A stretch of DNA of 64,000 nt from Novosphingobium sp. FKTRR1. Its GTDB lineage: Bacteria; Pseudomonadota; Alphaproteobacteria; Sphingomonadales; Sphingomonadaceae. The translations under genes were made by a program, and so were the position numbers. Below the pieces are notes generated by a model. It made no database searches, had not been told where the DNA came from, and saw only the letters and a list, made by a program, of their open reading frames with translations. The DNA lies in contig NZ_JAIZDA010000008.1 of NCBI RefSeq assembly GCF_020404405.1, positions 1-64,000 of the forward strand, in the 5' to 3' direction. Each line of letters starts with the position of its first letter. The stretch's first letter is position 1. Below, in pieces: positions 1 to 11,026 of this stretch.

Positions 1-62
1 TGGGCCAGAAGAAGCTCGTTCTTCTCAGCTTCGCTCAGCACATGAAGCGGGGGTGGGGCCAT
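1..62 (-). CDS. Partial N-terminus, possible transposase
   Basis: Only the first 20 codons are inside the window. They start at an ATG, with an in-frame TGA five codons upstream, and read MAPPPLHVLSEAEKNELLLA. The 'LS-x-AEK' start resembles the N-terminal region of some IS66-type transposases, but 20 residues cannot prove that. It may equally be an unrelated gene or not a gene. The rest lies beyond the left edge. Confidence 0.25.
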   Translation of the reverse strand, partial: MAPPPLHVLSEAEKNELLLA

Positions 63-140
63 CAGCAGGGTGAATCAAACTCCGAGTCACCGCGCAACCA
101 TTTTCTGCCAACCTCCTGAGCAGTTACCCCGGCCCAGACC

Positions 141-170
141 CGTGCGCGAATTCCGCGCGCGGTTTTTTTT
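141..170 (+). terminator. Rho-independent terminator, plus strand
   Basis: An 8-bp GC stem (141-148 pairs with 154-161, one G-U pair) with loop AATTC is followed by eight consecutive T at 163-170. It reads on the plus strand, although the nearest upstream reading frame is on minus, so the transcript it ends is not visible here. Confidence 0.7.
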
Positions 171-190
171 GCGTCCGGAAAGGCCGGTTA

Positions 191-301
191 CCCCCACCCA
201 ACCCTCCCCCGAGCGGGGGAGGGCTTGTTTGTGGGCGGAGGGGAGGAGCCAGCGCGATGGGTTTGCTCCCCTCCCCGTCGGGGAGGGGTTGGGGGTGGGG
301 G
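191..301. repeat. Intergenic inverted repeat, C/G-tract type
   Basis: A CCCCCACCCAACCCTCCCC arm at 191-209 is matched in inverted orientation at 280-301, with smaller palindromes (CCTCCCCC/GGGGGAGG) inside. It lies between genes and has no coding character. It looks like a dispersed GC-rich intergenic palindrome; a similar C-rich hairpin stands at 46340-46373. The rest of 63-333 shows no gene. Confidence 0.5.
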
Positions 302-333
302 TTCGGCGCTTCAGGAACGGCGCGGTCTACCGC

Positions 334-1164
334 TCAGAGCGTCGCGATGATCCGGCTGACCGCATTGGCGACGGCGGGGTGGCTGGCGAAGCCCAGGTGG
401 GTGCAGCGCAGGCCGATGGCCAGATCGCGCTCACCCGGCAAGCCGCGCGACGAGCGGGGCGAGACGATGCCATCGCGCGAACTCCACAGCGCCACCGTCG
501 GCACCGGCGGCTTGGGGCCGAAGCAGTGCTCACCCACCGGCGGGTTGTCGACCGAATGCCCGGCAATCGCCTGATAGGCGCGCCAGGCGTTGTTGGCGCG
601 GCGGTCGCCCGAAAACGGCGAGCCGAGCGTGATCACCATCGCCACCGCTTCGGGGTGCAGATGCGCCAGTTCGCGCGCGTACAATCCGCCAAGGCTCCAG
701 CCGACCAGCACCAGTGGCTGGCCTTCCTTGCGCGCCATCGTGCAGACCCGCTCGCACAACCGCTCGAACCGCGCCTCGTCCGCGCCGAAGTTGAAGCCCA
801 GCCCCCAGTCGCTGACCCGGTGCCCCGCCGCGCTCAACCGCTTGCCAAGGCCCTTCATCCGCGCCGGGTGGGTGCCGAAGCCGGGCAGCAGCATGACCGG
901 ATGCGATACCTCCGCAATCGGTTGCGGCGTAACGCGCAACGGCGCCGCGCGCCCGGCCTGCCACAGTTCATACGGCGTGCGCAGTTCCCCCAGAAAGCGC
1001 CCGATCGCAGGCCCGCGCGCATCGCTGGGACGCGGCTGAAACGCCAGCGCGCGGCGACGCTCAAGCTCGCCGCGCAAGCGGGCAAATTGCTCACCCGCCT
1101 GACGAATCAGGCGCGCGGTCTGGCCTTCGGGGGGATTCTCAAGGGTTTGCTGCATCGCGATCAT
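334..1164 (-). CDS. Alpha/beta hydrolase (lipase/esterase-like)
   Basis: A 276-residue alpha/beta-hydrolase fold protein. A strand-loop [10 protein letters not shown] near residue 94 precedes the nucleophile elbow GWSLGG (Ser157). The acid is probably Asp231 in SSRDGIV and the base His256 in CTHLGF, so the triad is complete. There is no signal peptide; the first 60 residues are Arg/Glu-rich. The [11 protein letters not shown] and [13 protein letters not shown] pattern recalls PGAP1-type and lipase-like hydrolases, but the substrate is unknown. Translation starts at the first ATG or at Met4. It is divergent from uvrB with a gap of about 165 bases. Confidence 0.8.
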   Translation of the reverse strand: MIAMQQTLENPPEGQTARLIRQAGEQFARLRGELERRRALAFQPRPSDARGPAIGRFLGELRTPYELWQAGRAAPLRVTPQPIAEVSHPVMLLPGFGTHPARMKGLGKRLSAAGHRVSDWGLGFNFGADEARFERLCERVCTMARKEGQPLVLVGWSLGGLYARELAHLHPEAVAMVITLGSPFSGDRRANNAWRAYQAIAGHSVDNPPVGEHCFGPKPPVPTVALWSSRDGIVSPRSSRGLPGERDLAIGLRCTHLGFASHPAVANAVSRIIATL

Positions 1165-1295
1165 GTGCCGTCCATTGTCTCAACGCACGATGAACGCCAG
1201 ATGTTTCGGATTGTTTCAAATCAGTGTCAGAAATGTTGCAGGGCTGGTGGGCCGTGCCCCCGCTCATCCGCCCGCTTTGCCACAGTCTATTGGCA

Positions 1296-1324
1296 TTGCA
1301 TGGACGCGCTTTGTTCCCCATATC
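1296..1324 (+). promoter_or_regulatory. Putative uvrB promoter, leaderless
   Basis: TTGCAT at 1296-1301, a 17-base spacer, then CATATC at 1319-1324. The predicted transcription start falls on or next to the ATG at 1331, and no Shine-Dalgarno is visible. No clear alphaproteobacterial LexA box was recognised. Confidence 0.4.
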
Positions 1325-1330
1325 CTCCGC

Positions 1331-3517
<2,187 letters not shown>

Positions 3518-3524
3518 GGTGGGC

Positions 3525-3560
3525 TTGACCGCGCGCGCCAAATGTCCCATATAAAGGACA
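3525..3560 (+). promoter_or_regulatory. Promoter and operator of toxin-antitoxin operon
   Basis: TTGACC (3525-3530) and CATATA (3548-3553) are 17 bases apart. The -10 lies inside an inverted repeat TGTCC-N8-GGACA (3543-3560), the expected geometry for autorepression by an antitoxin bound over its own promoter. This is sequence inspection only. Confidence 0.45.
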
Positions 3561-3665
3561 GTGACGTGTCGGCCACGGCATACATTCAGATACACACATT
3601 TGGCCACGCAGATCGGAAACGGTCGAAAGCGCTCGTATTGCGCAGCGAATGAGCTGGAGGTTGGT

Positions 3666-4004
3666 ATGGTGAATGGTGTGGTATCACAAATAACGATCAA
3701 CATGACCGATGGTTTGAAAAAATGGTTGGATGAGCTTCCTGATCGAAAGACTCGATTGAGAATTATCGATCGGATCAAGCGCCTTGCGGATGGCAATGCC
3801 GGTGATTTCAAATCTGTAGGTGACAATGTACTGGAATTGAGGTTTCGCTTCGGCCCCGGGTATCGAGTGTATTATACATGGCAGAACTCGCGCTTGGTCC
3901 TCTTGCTTGCTGGCGGAGACAAGGACAGTCAGCCTCGCGATATTATCCGTGCCAAGGCTTTGGCGAAGGAGGCAAATGATGGCCTTGAAAGTTACGAAGT
4001 TTGA
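3666..4004 (+). CDS. Type II toxin, RelE/HigB-like (HI1419 family)
   Basis: A 112-residue RelE/ParE-superfamily toxin of the 'probable addiction module killer' group typified by HI1419. Recognisable stretches are WLDELPDRKTRLRIIDRIKR, VLELRFRFGPGYRVYY and LLLAGGDKDSQPRDI. Relatives are small toxins that usually cleave mRNA; that activity is inferred. The ATG at 3666 is preferred over upstream ones because GGAGG lies 6 bases before it. The gene is AT-richer than its neighbours, suggesting acquisition. It precedes and overlaps the antitoxin gene, the toxin-first order of HigBA-type modules. Confidence 0.85.
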   Translation: MVNGVVSQITINMTDGLKKWLDELPDRKTRLRIIDRIKRLADGNAGDFKSVGDNVLELRFRFGPGYRVYYTWQNSRLVLLLAGGDKDSQPRDIIRAKALAKEANDGLESYEV

Positions 4005-4266
4005 TCCAGCCGATTACATAGACACAGACGAAGACATCCTCTTCTATCTGGAAGCGGCGATGGAGGGGAATGACCCCCGGCATATCGCCAGCGCGCTTGG
4101 AGATATCGCTCGCTCCAAAGGCATGAGCGAGATCGCGCGCAAAAGCGGCCTTGGACGTCAGGCTTTGTACGCCGCGCTTTCCGACAACGGCAATCCGACG
4201 CTTGAGACTTTGACCTCGGTACTTAAGGCGCTGGGCTTGCAACTGAGCGTCCAGCGCGCCGCCTGA
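3976..4266 (+). CDS. Type II antitoxin, HigA-like (HI1420 family)
   Basis: A 96-residue antidote of the HI1420 type that should bind and neutralise the preceding toxin and repress the shared promoter. An N-terminal FDPADYIDTDEDILFYLEAA segment, typical of the family, is followed by a Cro/C1 helix-turn-helix (IARKSGLGRQALYAALS ... NPTLETLTSVLKALG). Two adjacent ATGs (3976 and 3979) follow an AAGGAGG, so the start overlaps the toxin end by 26-29 bases and translation is probably coupled. Confidence 0.87.
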   Translation: MMALKVTKFDPADYIDTDEDILFYLEAAMEGNDPRHIASALGDIARSKGMSEIARKSGLGRQALYAALSDNGNPTLETLTSVLKALGLQLSVQRAA

Positions 4267-4342
4267 CCAGCGACCGCGCCAACCAGCCCACCCGACACCT
4301 CCGATCCCGCTTGAATTCCGTTCCATCTGTGCTGGCCCCGGC

Positions 4343-4372
4343 TTGCGGTGCGCGGGGCCTGTGGCATATACT
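4343..4372 (+). promoter_or_regulatory. Putative promoter of lipoprotein gene
   Basis: TTGCGG (4343-4348), 18-base spacer, TATACT (4367-4372). The ATG at 4379 lies only 6 bases beyond the -10, so transcription would start at that ATG (leaderless) or translation begins at the ATG at 4391. Confidence 0.4.
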
Positions 4373-4378
4373 CAGGCC

Positions 4379-4918
4379 ATGGTCGGATTGATGCGCATTT
4401 TCCCCTTGGTTCTGCTGGCTTTTGCCGTGCTGTCCGGCTGTTCGCGCGCGCCTGCGGCCACGATGCCGAGCGGGCCGGTCGATGCCGTGCGGGTCGGGCT
4501 GCCGACCAACGGTGAAGCCAGCGCGCTGCCCGATCCTGCCGCCCATGCAAGCTGGAGCGGTGATGGCCATGCCGTGCGCTATGGCGCCGCCGGAACAGCG
4601 CCGCTGCTGGTGCTGGAATGCCGCGCGGGGCAACTGGCGGTCACCCGCAACATCCCGGCCGAGATCGGCGCGCAGGCGCTGTTTGCGCTGCAGGGGCCAT
4701 CGCACATTCTGCGCCTGCCGGTCGATGCCACGGCCATTCCCGGCCAGCGCGGCTATGTGTGGAAGGGGTCCATCGCGGCGGACGATCCGCGCCTTGCCCT
4801 GTTCGGCTCGGCCTTCAACGGCACCTTGCCCGGCGGCGGCATGATCAAGGCCAGCGGCAGTTCGCTCGCCGCCGACCTGATCCGCCGCTGCAGGGCCGAA
4901 CTGCCGCGCGGTTCCTGA
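4379..4918 (+). CDS. Hypothetical lipoprotein
   Basis: A 179-residue protein that I do not recognise. MVGLMRIFPLVLLAFAVLSGC is a lipoprotein signal with lipobox LSGC, so the mature protein is probably lipidated and envelope-anchored. The remainder (about residues 50-179) is a soluble domain with SWSGDGHAVRYG, LLVLECRAGQLAVTR and ADLIRRCRAELP; two cysteines remain after the lipobox. The ATG at 4391 is an alternative start. It stands alone between the toxin-antitoxin pair and a convergent minus-strand cluster. Confidence 0.6.
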   Translation: MVGLMRIFPLVLLAFAVLSGCSRAPAATMPSGPVDAVRVGLPTNGEASALPDPAAHASWSGDGHAVRYGAAGTAPLLVLECRAGQLAVTRNIPAEIGAQALFALQGPSHILRLPVDATAIPGQRGYVWKGSIAADDPRLALFGSAFNGTLPGGGMIKASGSSLAADLIRRCRAELPRGS

Positions 4919-5030
4919 TCCACCGCGGCAGGGCTGCGCTGCGCTGCGCCGCGGTTCCTGATCCGCCGCTGCAAGGCTGCGCTGCCGTTCAAGCTTGCCG
5001 AAGCCGTTAAAGCTTGCCGAACTTCGCCTC
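4876..5030. repeat. Short direct repeats at convergent gene ends
   Basis: The end of the lipoprotein gene (CTGATCCGCCGCTGCAGGGC, from 4876) is partly repeated twice in the following 90 bases (CCTGATCCACCGCGGCAGGGC and CCTGATCCGCCGCTGCAAGG). AAGCTTGCCGAA also occurs twice, once inside the end of the minus-strand gene. This looks like local duplication of two gene tails. Confidence 0.5.
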
Positions 5031-5510
5031 GTAGGCGGCGGTATCTCCGGCGATCAGCAATCCGGCCTGCTCGATCCAGTTGTCGCGAGCGGGGCGTCCG
5101 GCAAAGCTGCCGAGTTGCGCATCGATCGCGGCCAGATCGGCGTCGCTCCACCCGGCGATCTGCGCGAAAGTGGTGATGCCAAGTTCCGCCAACCGGCTGC
5201 GCAGCTTGGGGCCGAGGCCCTTGATCCGGGTCAGGTCATCGCCGCCTTCGACCACCGCAGCGGGCGTCGGCGCAATCGCTTCGGCAAAGGTGTCGACCAC
5301 CGCCGCCACGCTGGTTGCTGCCGCTGCGGGGGGAGCGTCGATCAGCGCGCTGTTGCGCTGGGCGGGCGCCGCGCCTTCGGACAGGACATCGCGGTACTCA
5401 CGCTGCACCGCGCGGGGTTTGCGCCGCGCCAGCAGCAGCCACAGCGCCGCCGCCAGCAGCAAGACAATGCCGCCGACAAGTGCGGGGTTGGCCTGAATCC
5501 ACTCGATCAT
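5007..5510 (-). CDS. Membrane-anchored helix-hairpin-helix protein
   Basis: A 167-residue protein with one N-terminal membrane segment (about residues 11-28, ALVGGIVLLLAAALWLLL), a basic RRKPRAVQREYR stretch, an Ala/Pro-rich linker, then a helix-hairpin-helix domain (about 92-165: LTRIKGLGPKLRSRLAELGI ... FAGRPARDNWIEQAGLLIAG). The same HhH domain is found as an add-on to other alphaproteobacterial proteins; whether it binds nucleic acid here is unknown. The start at 5510 places the membrane segment at the N-terminus; upstream in-frame sequence is repetitive (GFWPGFWP-like) and unlikely to be translated. Confidence 0.7.
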   Translation of the reverse strand: MIEWIQANPALVGGIVLLLAAALWLLLARRKPRAVQREYRDVLSEGAAPAQRNSALIDAPPAAAATSVAAVVDTFAEAIAPTPAAVVEGGDDLTRIKGLGPKLRSRLAELGITTFAQIAGWSDADLAAIDAQLGSFAGRPARDNWIEQAGLLIAGDTAAYEAKFGKL

Positions 5511-5541
5511 GAACGCTCCTGCGGCAATATGGCTGACAACC

Positions 5542-5591
5542 GGCCAGAAACCGGGCCCGGAACGGGGCCAGAAACCGGGCCAGAAACCGGG
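5542..5591. repeat. Three copies of a 13-base repeat
   Basis: GGCCAGAAACCGG occurs at 5542, 5566 and 5579; the last two copies are adjacent. It occupies the gap between the HhH gene and the flippase gene. Confidence 0.6.
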
Positions 5592-5664
5592 ACGAATCGC
5601 AGCCGCTTTTCCACACCCGGCCACACCTTGCCAAGCCGCATTGCGCGGCCCCCCATGTGCAAGA

Positions 5665-7233
5665 TCAGACGGGCTTCTGCTGCTTGCGGAACAGCAGACG
5701 GTCTTCCGGGCCGAATCCGAACCGCCAGATCACCAGACAATAGACCCCCAGAATAGCGGGGATGCCCAGCGACAGCTCGACCCATTCGGGCAGCAGGCGC
5801 ACGACATAGCCCACCGCGATGGCAGGGGCCGCCGCGGCAAACAGCGCCCACCGCCAGTTGTTGATCCGCTCTTTCAGGATGCGCGCCAGCAAGTGCGCCT
5901 TGAGCAAGGAGGACAGCGCCAGCGTCAGCGCCAGTGCCAGCGCGGCCAGACTGGCCTGCACCAGCGCATCGAACCCGGCGCGGCGCGCGGCCAGCATGAA
6001 TGCCACGGTCAGCACGCCCTGCAAGCCGATGGTGCCAAGGCTGATCCACAAGTTGCGCATCCGCGCGACGTAGATCAGCGCGGCCTCGCTCACCACCGAG
6101 GTCGCCGCGACCACTTCGGCGGCCAGCAGCAGCGCCAGCGTGGTGGTGCCGACGACGAAGTTCGGCCCGACCAGCCCCATCACGCCCTTGCCCGGCAGGC
6201 CCAGCGCAAGCGCGATCCCGGCTTGCGCGGCGGTGATCCAGAACCCCACCTGACAGACCTGCCGCGCGATGGCGGAACGGTTGCCCTCGCGCAAGTTGCG
6301 GGTGATCACCGGGCCCAGAATGGGTTCGAAGCTGGTCTTGAGCTTTTGCGGCAGCGTGGCAACTTGCTGCGCGACATAGTAAATGCCCACCACAGCGGGC
6401 GGCGCAAACGTGCCAAGAATGAAGATGTCGAGCTTGCGCGTGCCCCATTCGACCGCGTCGGCGCCAGCGAGCGGCAGCCCGCGCAAGGTCATCCGCATCA
6501 GATCGCCCGGGCGCGGCGACCATTGGCGCGGCAGGCCATAGCTGCGCATCAACGGCACGAACGCGGTCAGCATCGCGCCGAACAACGACGCGCCATAGGC
6601 GAGGATCAGCCCGCTCTGCTGCAGGCCCGGCACCCATTTGCCCGCCAGCCACAGCGCGCCTGCGACAATCGACAGCGTCCACGGCTCGACCACCGCGCGC
6701 GCCCGCACGGTTGCGCCAACATCAAAGCGATAGGCCAGCGCCGCCAGCGCGATGTCGCCCAGCGCCAGCGGCAGGATCGTCAGCGGCAGCAGGCGTTGCA
6801 GCGGGGTGAAGTGGCCGCTGGGAAACATCGGCGCGGGAAACAGGATCAGCAGCCCGGCCATGATCCCGGCGACCAGAAACGACAGCAGCAGCGCATCGGC
6901 AACGACGCAGGCCGGGGACCGATCATCGCGCGCCAGTTGCTGCGCCAGCCCGCGCTTTTGCCCCAGCGTCGCCAGTTGCGCGGCCAGTTCGACCGCGATC
7001 GTGGCCGAGGCAAAGCGGCCCAGATCCTCGGCCCCATAAAGCCGCCCGGCGATGAACAGGAACGGGATGCGCGCCGCCAGCCGCAGCAGGAACCCGAAGA
7101 AATTGGTGCGCCCGCCCCGCGCCAGCGCGGCAATGTCGCGCTGTTCGGCCGCAGCGGCGGCCGCAGTCGCGCGCTGTTCCGCCGGAACGCCGGGCACGGT
7201 TGCCGCAGCCTCAGCCAAGATCGTGCTCCGCAC
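5665..7233 (-). CDS. Polysaccharide/lipopolysaccharide flippase-like protein
   Basis: A strongly hydrophobic product of about 522 residues with roughly 12-14 predicted membrane segments, in the polysaccharide-biosynthesis (Wzx/MurJ-MATE-like) superfamily. Recognisable stretches include FFGFLLRLAARIPFLFIAGR, LYGAEDLGRFASATIAVELA, WGTRKLDIFILGTFAPPAVV and YVAQQVATLPQKLKTSFEPI. A role in exporting lipid-linked glycans is inferred from the family. There is no ATG at the 5' end; two GTG codons (7236, 7233) overlap the end of gpsA, with TTG at 7218 an alternative. No glycosyltransferases are nearby. Confidence 0.78.
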   Translation of the reverse strand: MRSTILAEAAATVPGVPAEQRATAAAAAAEQRDIAALARGGRTNFFGFLLRLAARIPFLFIAGRLYGAEDLGRFASATIAVELAAQLATLGQKRGLAQQLARDDRSPACVVADALLLSFLVAGIMAGLLILFPAPMFPSGHFTPLQRLLPLTILPLALGDIALAALAYRFDVGATVRARAVVEPWTLSIVAGALWLAGKWVPGLQQSGLILAYGASLFGAMLTAFVPLMRSYGLPRQWSPRPGDLMRMTLRGLPLAGADAVEWGTRKLDIFILGTFAPPAVVGIYYVAQQVATLPQKLKTSFEPILGPVITRNLREGNRSAIARQVCQVGFWITAAQAGIALALGLPGKGVMGLVGPNFVVGTTTLALLLAAEVVAATSVVSEAALIYVARMRNLWISLGTIGLQGVLTVAFMLAARRAGFDALVQASLAALALALTLALSSLLKAHLLARILKERINNWRWALFAAAAPAIAVGYVVRLLPEWVELSLGIPAILGVYCLVIWRFGFGPEDRLLFRKQQKPV

Positions 7234-8248
7234 CACTGGCAAGATCGTGCTCCGCACGCAGGGGCCGCGCGAGCAGTCCGGCAACCGCTTCGCGTGCCGG
7301 AACCGTGCCCGCCACCAGTGCCGCCACCGCCGCCACGATCGGCATCGCGATGCCACGCTGGGCCGCAAGGTCCGCCAGCACCGGCGCGGTATAGGCACCT
7401 TCGGCCACGGTCGCCGCGCTGGCCAGCACGGCGTCGGCCCGCGCGCCCTCGCCCAGCGCCTTGCCCAGCGAGAAGTTGCGGCTCGATGTCGAAGAACACG
7501 TCAGCACCAGATCGCCAAGGCCCGACAGCCCCGCCAGCGTCTCGACTTGCGCGCCCAGCGCCAGGCCAAAGCGTTGCAGTTCGGCAAAGCCGCGCGCAAT
7601 CAGCGATGCGCGGGCGTTCTGGCCAAGGCCCAGCCCTTCGACCACGCCGCACGCGATCGCCAGCACGTTCTTGACCGCGCCACCGATCTCGGCACCGATC
7701 ACGTCTTCGGAGAAATAGGGGCGGAAGGCCGGTCGCGCGATCACCGCAGACAGGCGCTGCCACTGTGCGTCGCCGCCACTGCACGCCAGTGTCACCGCCG
7801 TCGGCAATCCGGCGGCGACTTCGTGGGCGAACGTCGGGCCGGACAGCACCGCCAGCCGCGCCTGCGGACTGGCCGCGCGGGCAACGTCGGCCATCAACCG
7901 CCCGGTTCCGGCCTCGATCCCCTTGGCGCAAAGCACGACATCGGCCTGCGTCGGGCCAAGCCGGGCGAGCACGGTGCCAAGGTGCTGCGCCGGGGTCACC
8001 GCCAGCAGCACCGGCACGGTGGCAAGCTCGGCCAGATCGTCGGTCGCGCGGATCGTCGGGTGCAAGCGCGCGCCGGGCAGGAATTGCGGGTTGGCGCGGG
8101 TTGCATTGATCGCGGCGATGACCTCGGCCTCGCGCGCCCAGATCAGCACGTCGCGCCCGTCGCTGGCGAGCGTTTGCGCCAGTGCGGTGCCCCATGCGCC
8201 CGCGCCCAGCACGGCAACTGTCGCTGCTTGGGAATTGTGCACGCTCAT
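7211..8248 (-). CDS. gpsA: Glycerol-3-phosphate dehydrogenase [NAD(P)+]
   Basis: GpsA reduces dihydroxyacetone phosphate to sn-glycerol-3-phosphate for phospholipid synthesis in the cytoplasm. The 345-residue protein has the dinucleotide motif [14 protein letters not shown] near residue 16, the CKGIE segment and the catalytic-lysine region [19 protein letters not shown]. The end is unusual: a duplicated AEHDL-containing tail (GAEHDL twice) encoded by a tandem repeat that also contains the flippase start codons. Its ATG shares ATGA with the tsaD stop, so the genes are translationally coupled. Confidence 0.95.
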   Translation of the reverse strand: MSVHNSQAATVAVLGAGAWGTALAQTLASDGRDVLIWAREAEVIAAINATRANPQFLPGARLHPTIRATDDLAELATVPVLLAVTPAQHLGTVLARLGPTQADVVLCAKGIEAGTGRLMADVARAASPQARLAVLSGPTFAHEVAAGLPTAVTLACSGGDAQWQRLSAVIARPAFRPYFSEDVIGAEIGGAVKNVLAIACGVVEGLGLGQNARASLIARGFAELQRFGLALGAQVETLAGLSGLGDLVLTCSSTSSRNFSLGKALGEGARADAVLASAATVAEGAYTAPVLADLAAQRGIAMPIVAAVAALVAGTVPAREAVAGLLARPLRAEHDLASGAEHDLG

Positions 8249-9306
8249 GCCTTTACCCCGGCCCCGCGCGCGGGTGCCGCATTTGCATCCAGAGGCCAGC
8301 GCGGCCGCGCGGCCACATCAAGCCCGTCCCGAAAACCGGCGGCAAAGCGCTCTGCCCCGGCCCATCCGATCATGGCAGCATTATCCGTACACAGTTTCAC
8401 CGGCGGCGCCACCAGCGCAAGGCCCGCGCGCGCCGCAACCTGCTCAAGCGCCCCGCGCAAGGCGGCATTGGCCGCCACCCCGCCCGCCACGACCAGCGCG
8501 GTCGGCGGCGGCGCACTGCCTTCGAGCGAGGCGAGCGCGCGGGCGGTGCGGTCGACCACGCAGTCGATCGCGGCCTGCTGGAACGAGGCGGCCAGATCGG
8601 CCTGCGCATACTTGCCCGATTCGTGCGCGCGCAGCACCGCGCTTTTCAGCCCGGCGAACGAGAAATGCGGCTCGGCGGTGCCTGCCAATGGCCGGGGCAG
8701 CGGCACGGCTTGCGGATTGCCCGCGCGCGCCAGCCGCTCGACCGCCGGACCGCCGGGATAGCCGAGGCCCAGCACTTTGGCGGTCTTGTCGAACGCCTCG
8801 CCCAGCGCATCGTCGATGGTGGTGGCAAGGCGGCGATAATCGCCCAGCCCGCGCACTTCCAGGATCTGGCAATGGCCGCCCGACACCAGCAGCAGCAGAT
8901 AGGGATAGGCCAGGTCCGGGTCGGCAAGCCGGGGGGAAAGCGCGTGGCCTTCCAGATGATTGATTGCCAGCAACGGCTTGCCCGAGGCCATCGCCAGCGC
9001 CTTGCCGGTGACCAGTCCGACCATGACACCGCCGATCAGGCCCGGCCCGGCGGTGGCCGCAATGGCGTCGATCCCGGCCAGCGTCAGCCCGGCGTCGGCC
9101 AGCGTTTCGGCCACCATCGGGGCGATCACTTCGGCATGCGCGCGCGCCGCGATTTCGGGCACGACCCCGCCATAAGGACGATGCGCCGCGTCTTGCGAAG
9201 CGATGTGCTGTGCCACGATCCGCGCATCCAGCGTGGACGCACTTCCGTCGATCACGGCAACCGCTGTTTCGTCGCAAGAGGACTCGATGCCGAGGATCAG
9301 GGCCAT
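8245..9306 (-). CDS. tsaD: tRNA N6-adenosine threonylcarbamoyltransferase
   Basis: TsaD transfers the threonylcarbamoyl group to A37 of ANN-decoding tRNAs, working with TsaB/TsaE. The 353-residue ASKHA-fold protein starts [14 protein letters not shown], carries the metal-binding HxxxH in [11 protein letters not shown], then [32 protein letters not shown] and [13 protein letters not shown]. The ATG at 9306 gives the family N-terminus. It is divergent from hemC across about 45 bases and coupled to gpsA downstream. Confidence 0.96.
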   Translation of the reverse strand: MALILGIESSCDETAVAVIDGSASTLDARIVAQHIASQDAAHRPYGGVVPEIAARAHAEVIAPMVAETLADAGLTLAGIDAIAATAGPGLIGGVMVGLVTGKALAMASGKPLLAINHLEGHALSPRLADPDLAYPYLLLLVSGGHCQILEVRGLGDYRRLATTIDDALGEAFDKTAKVLGLGYPGGPAVERLARAGNPQAVPLPRPLAGTAEPHFSFAGLKSAVLRAHESGKYAQADLAASFQQAAIDCVVDRTARALASLEGSAPPPTALVVAGGVAANAALRGALEQVAARAGLALVAPPVKLCTDNAAMIGWAGAERFAAGFRDGLDVAARPRWPLDANAAPARGAGVKA

Positions 9307-9351
9307 GGGGAGCTTTCCCTTAGAGATAATCCCGTTTACGGCAAGCGGCGC

Positions 9352-10314
9352 ATGAACAAGACCATAACGCCCGAGCCCGAACCGATCCTTCGCGCGCGCC
9401 CGCTGCGGCTCGGCACCCGCCGTTCGCCGCTGGCGCTGGCGCAAGCCAGAGAGGCGCAGGCGCGCCTGTGCGCCGCGCACGGCTGGTCGCTGGCCAGCGT
9501 CGAGATCGTGCCCGTGATCGCCACCGGCGACCGCATTCAGGACCGTCCGCTGGCCGATATCGGGGGCAAGGCGCTGTGGACCAAGGAGCTTGAGCTGGCT
9601 CTGGCGCAAGGCGAGATCGACTTTGCGGTCCATTCGATGAAGGATGTCGAAACCCACCGTCCCGCCAGCCTGACCATCGCCGCCGTGCTGCCCCGCGCCG
9701 ATGTGCGCGACGTGCTGGTGGGGGCGGACAGCATTGCCGCCATTCCCCAGGGCGGGCGGGTCGGCACCAGCGCGCCGCGCCGTGCCGCGCAAATGCTCCA
9801 CTTGCGCCCCGACCTGTCGATCGTGCCGTTTCGCGGCAACGTCGCCACGCGGCTGGGTCGGCTGGAACAGGACGAGGCGGACGTGACGCTGCTCGCCGCT
9901 GCCGGGCTTGAACGGCTGGGGCAGAGCGACGTCGGCACCGCGCTGGCCGCCGATCTGTGGCTGCCAGCCCCGGCGCAAGGGGCCATCGGGATCGAATGCC
10001 TTGCCGCGCGGACCGATCTGATCGCCGAACTCGCGGCGATCGATCACGCGCCCAGCCATGCCGCGATTCGCGCCGAGCGCGCGCTGCTGCTGGGCCTTGG
10101 CGGCACCTGCCACAGCCCCATCGCGGTGCTGACCACGCTTGATCAGGAGGGCGCGATGACCTTGCGCGCCGCGCTGTTCAGCCCCGACGGCGCCGAGCGG
10201 ATCGAGGACAGCGCGCGCTTTGCGATCGGCGATGACGCGGCCCCCGCAGCGCTCGCCGCGCGCCTGCTGGCCAAGGCGCCACCCGCCATCGCCGCGCACT
10301 TCAACGGTATCTGA
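9352..10314 (+). CDS. hemC: Porphobilinogen deaminase
   Basis: HemC polymerises four porphobilinogens to hydroxymethylbilane in tetrapyrrole synthesis. The 320-residue product has [59 protein letters not shown] and [11 protein letters not shown]. The dipyrromethane cofactor cysteine is in [12 protein letters not shown] (Gly-Thr-Cys rather than the more usual Gly-Gly-Cys). The ATG at 9352 is followed by 14 residues before the conserved core. The stop overlaps the hemD ATG by one base (TGATG). Confidence 0.96.
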   Translation: MNKTITPEPEPILRARPLRLGTRRSPLALAQAREAQARLCAAHGWSLASVEIVPVIATGDRIQDRPLADIGGKALWTKELELALAQGEIDFAVHSMKDVETHRPASLTIAAVLPRADVRDVLVGADSIAAIPQGGRVGTSAPRRAAQMLHLRPDLSIVPFRGNVATRLGRLEQDEADVTLLAAAGLERLGQSDVGTALAADLWLPAPAQGAIGIECLAARTDLIAELAAIDHAPSHAAIRAERALLLGLGGTCHSPIAVLTTLDQEGAMTLRAALFSPDGAERIEDSARFAIGDDAAPAALAARLLAKAPPAIAAHFNGI

Positions 10315-10994
10315 TGCCCCGGCCGCTGCTGGTCTTGCGTCCGGAGCCGGGGGCGACAAGCACGGCCACCGCCGCCCGCGCGCTGGGGCTTGAGCCGGTG
10401 GTGGCCCCGCTGTTCCGCATTGCGCCGCGCCGCTGGGCCTGCCCGGACCCGGCCGTCTACGCCGGTCTGCTGGTCGGCAGCGCCAATGTGGTGCGTCATG
10501 GCGGCGATCGCCTAGCCGCCTTGCGCGGCCTGCCGGTCCATGCGGTGGGCGAGACGACCGCTGCCGCAGCACAGGCCACAGGGTTCGCCATCGGTTCGGT
10601 GGGCAGTGGCGGGTTGCAGGCCGTTGCCGCCGATCTGGCCGCCGGGCGCTATCTGCGGCTTGCCGGAGAGGCGCATGTGCCGCTGGCCACGCCCGCAAAC
10701 GTCACGGTCGACACGCTGGTGATCTATGCCGCGCAACCCCTGCCGCTATCCCCGATCGCGGTGGAGGCGGTACGGGCGGGCGCGGTGATCCTGCTCCATT
10801 CGGGCGAGGCGGCGCGGTATCTTGACGCAGAAATGCACCGCTTGGGCGTGGCGCGCGAATCAGCTAGGATCGCGGCCTTGGCCCCGCGCATTGCCGCATT
10901 GGCGGGCACAGGATGGCATGATGTTGGAATCGCTTCACAACGTTCTGACCACGCAGTGCTGGCATTGGCCGCGGAAATGTGTCAGACAGTGTGA
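10314..10994 (+). CDS. hemD: Uroporphyrinogen-III synthase
   Basis: HemD closes hydroxymethylbilane with inversion of ring D. The family is poorly conserved; the 226-residue product is recognised by [10 protein letters not shown] at the N-terminus, [34 protein letters not shown] and [13 protein letters not shown], and by its place directly behind hemC. Translation is coupled to hemC by the one-base overlap. Confidence 0.9.
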   Translation: MPRPLLVLRPEPGATSTATAARALGLEPVVAPLFRIAPRRWACPDPAVYAGLLVGSANVVRHGGDRLAALRGLPVHAVGETTAAAAQATGFAIGSVGSGGLQAVAADLAAGRYLRLAGEAHVPLATPANVTVDTLVIYAAQPLPLSPIAVEAVRAGAVILLHSGEAARYLDAEMHRLGVARESARIAALAPRIAALAGTGWHDVGIASQRSDHAVLALAAEMCQTV

Positions 10995-11026
10995 CTTGGG
11001 CGCAACAAACAAGCGAAAAATGCGGG

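Noticed and set aside
3561..3665. N-terminal extension of the toxin
   Set aside because: The extension lacks family similarity, while GGAGG precedes the ATG at 3666.
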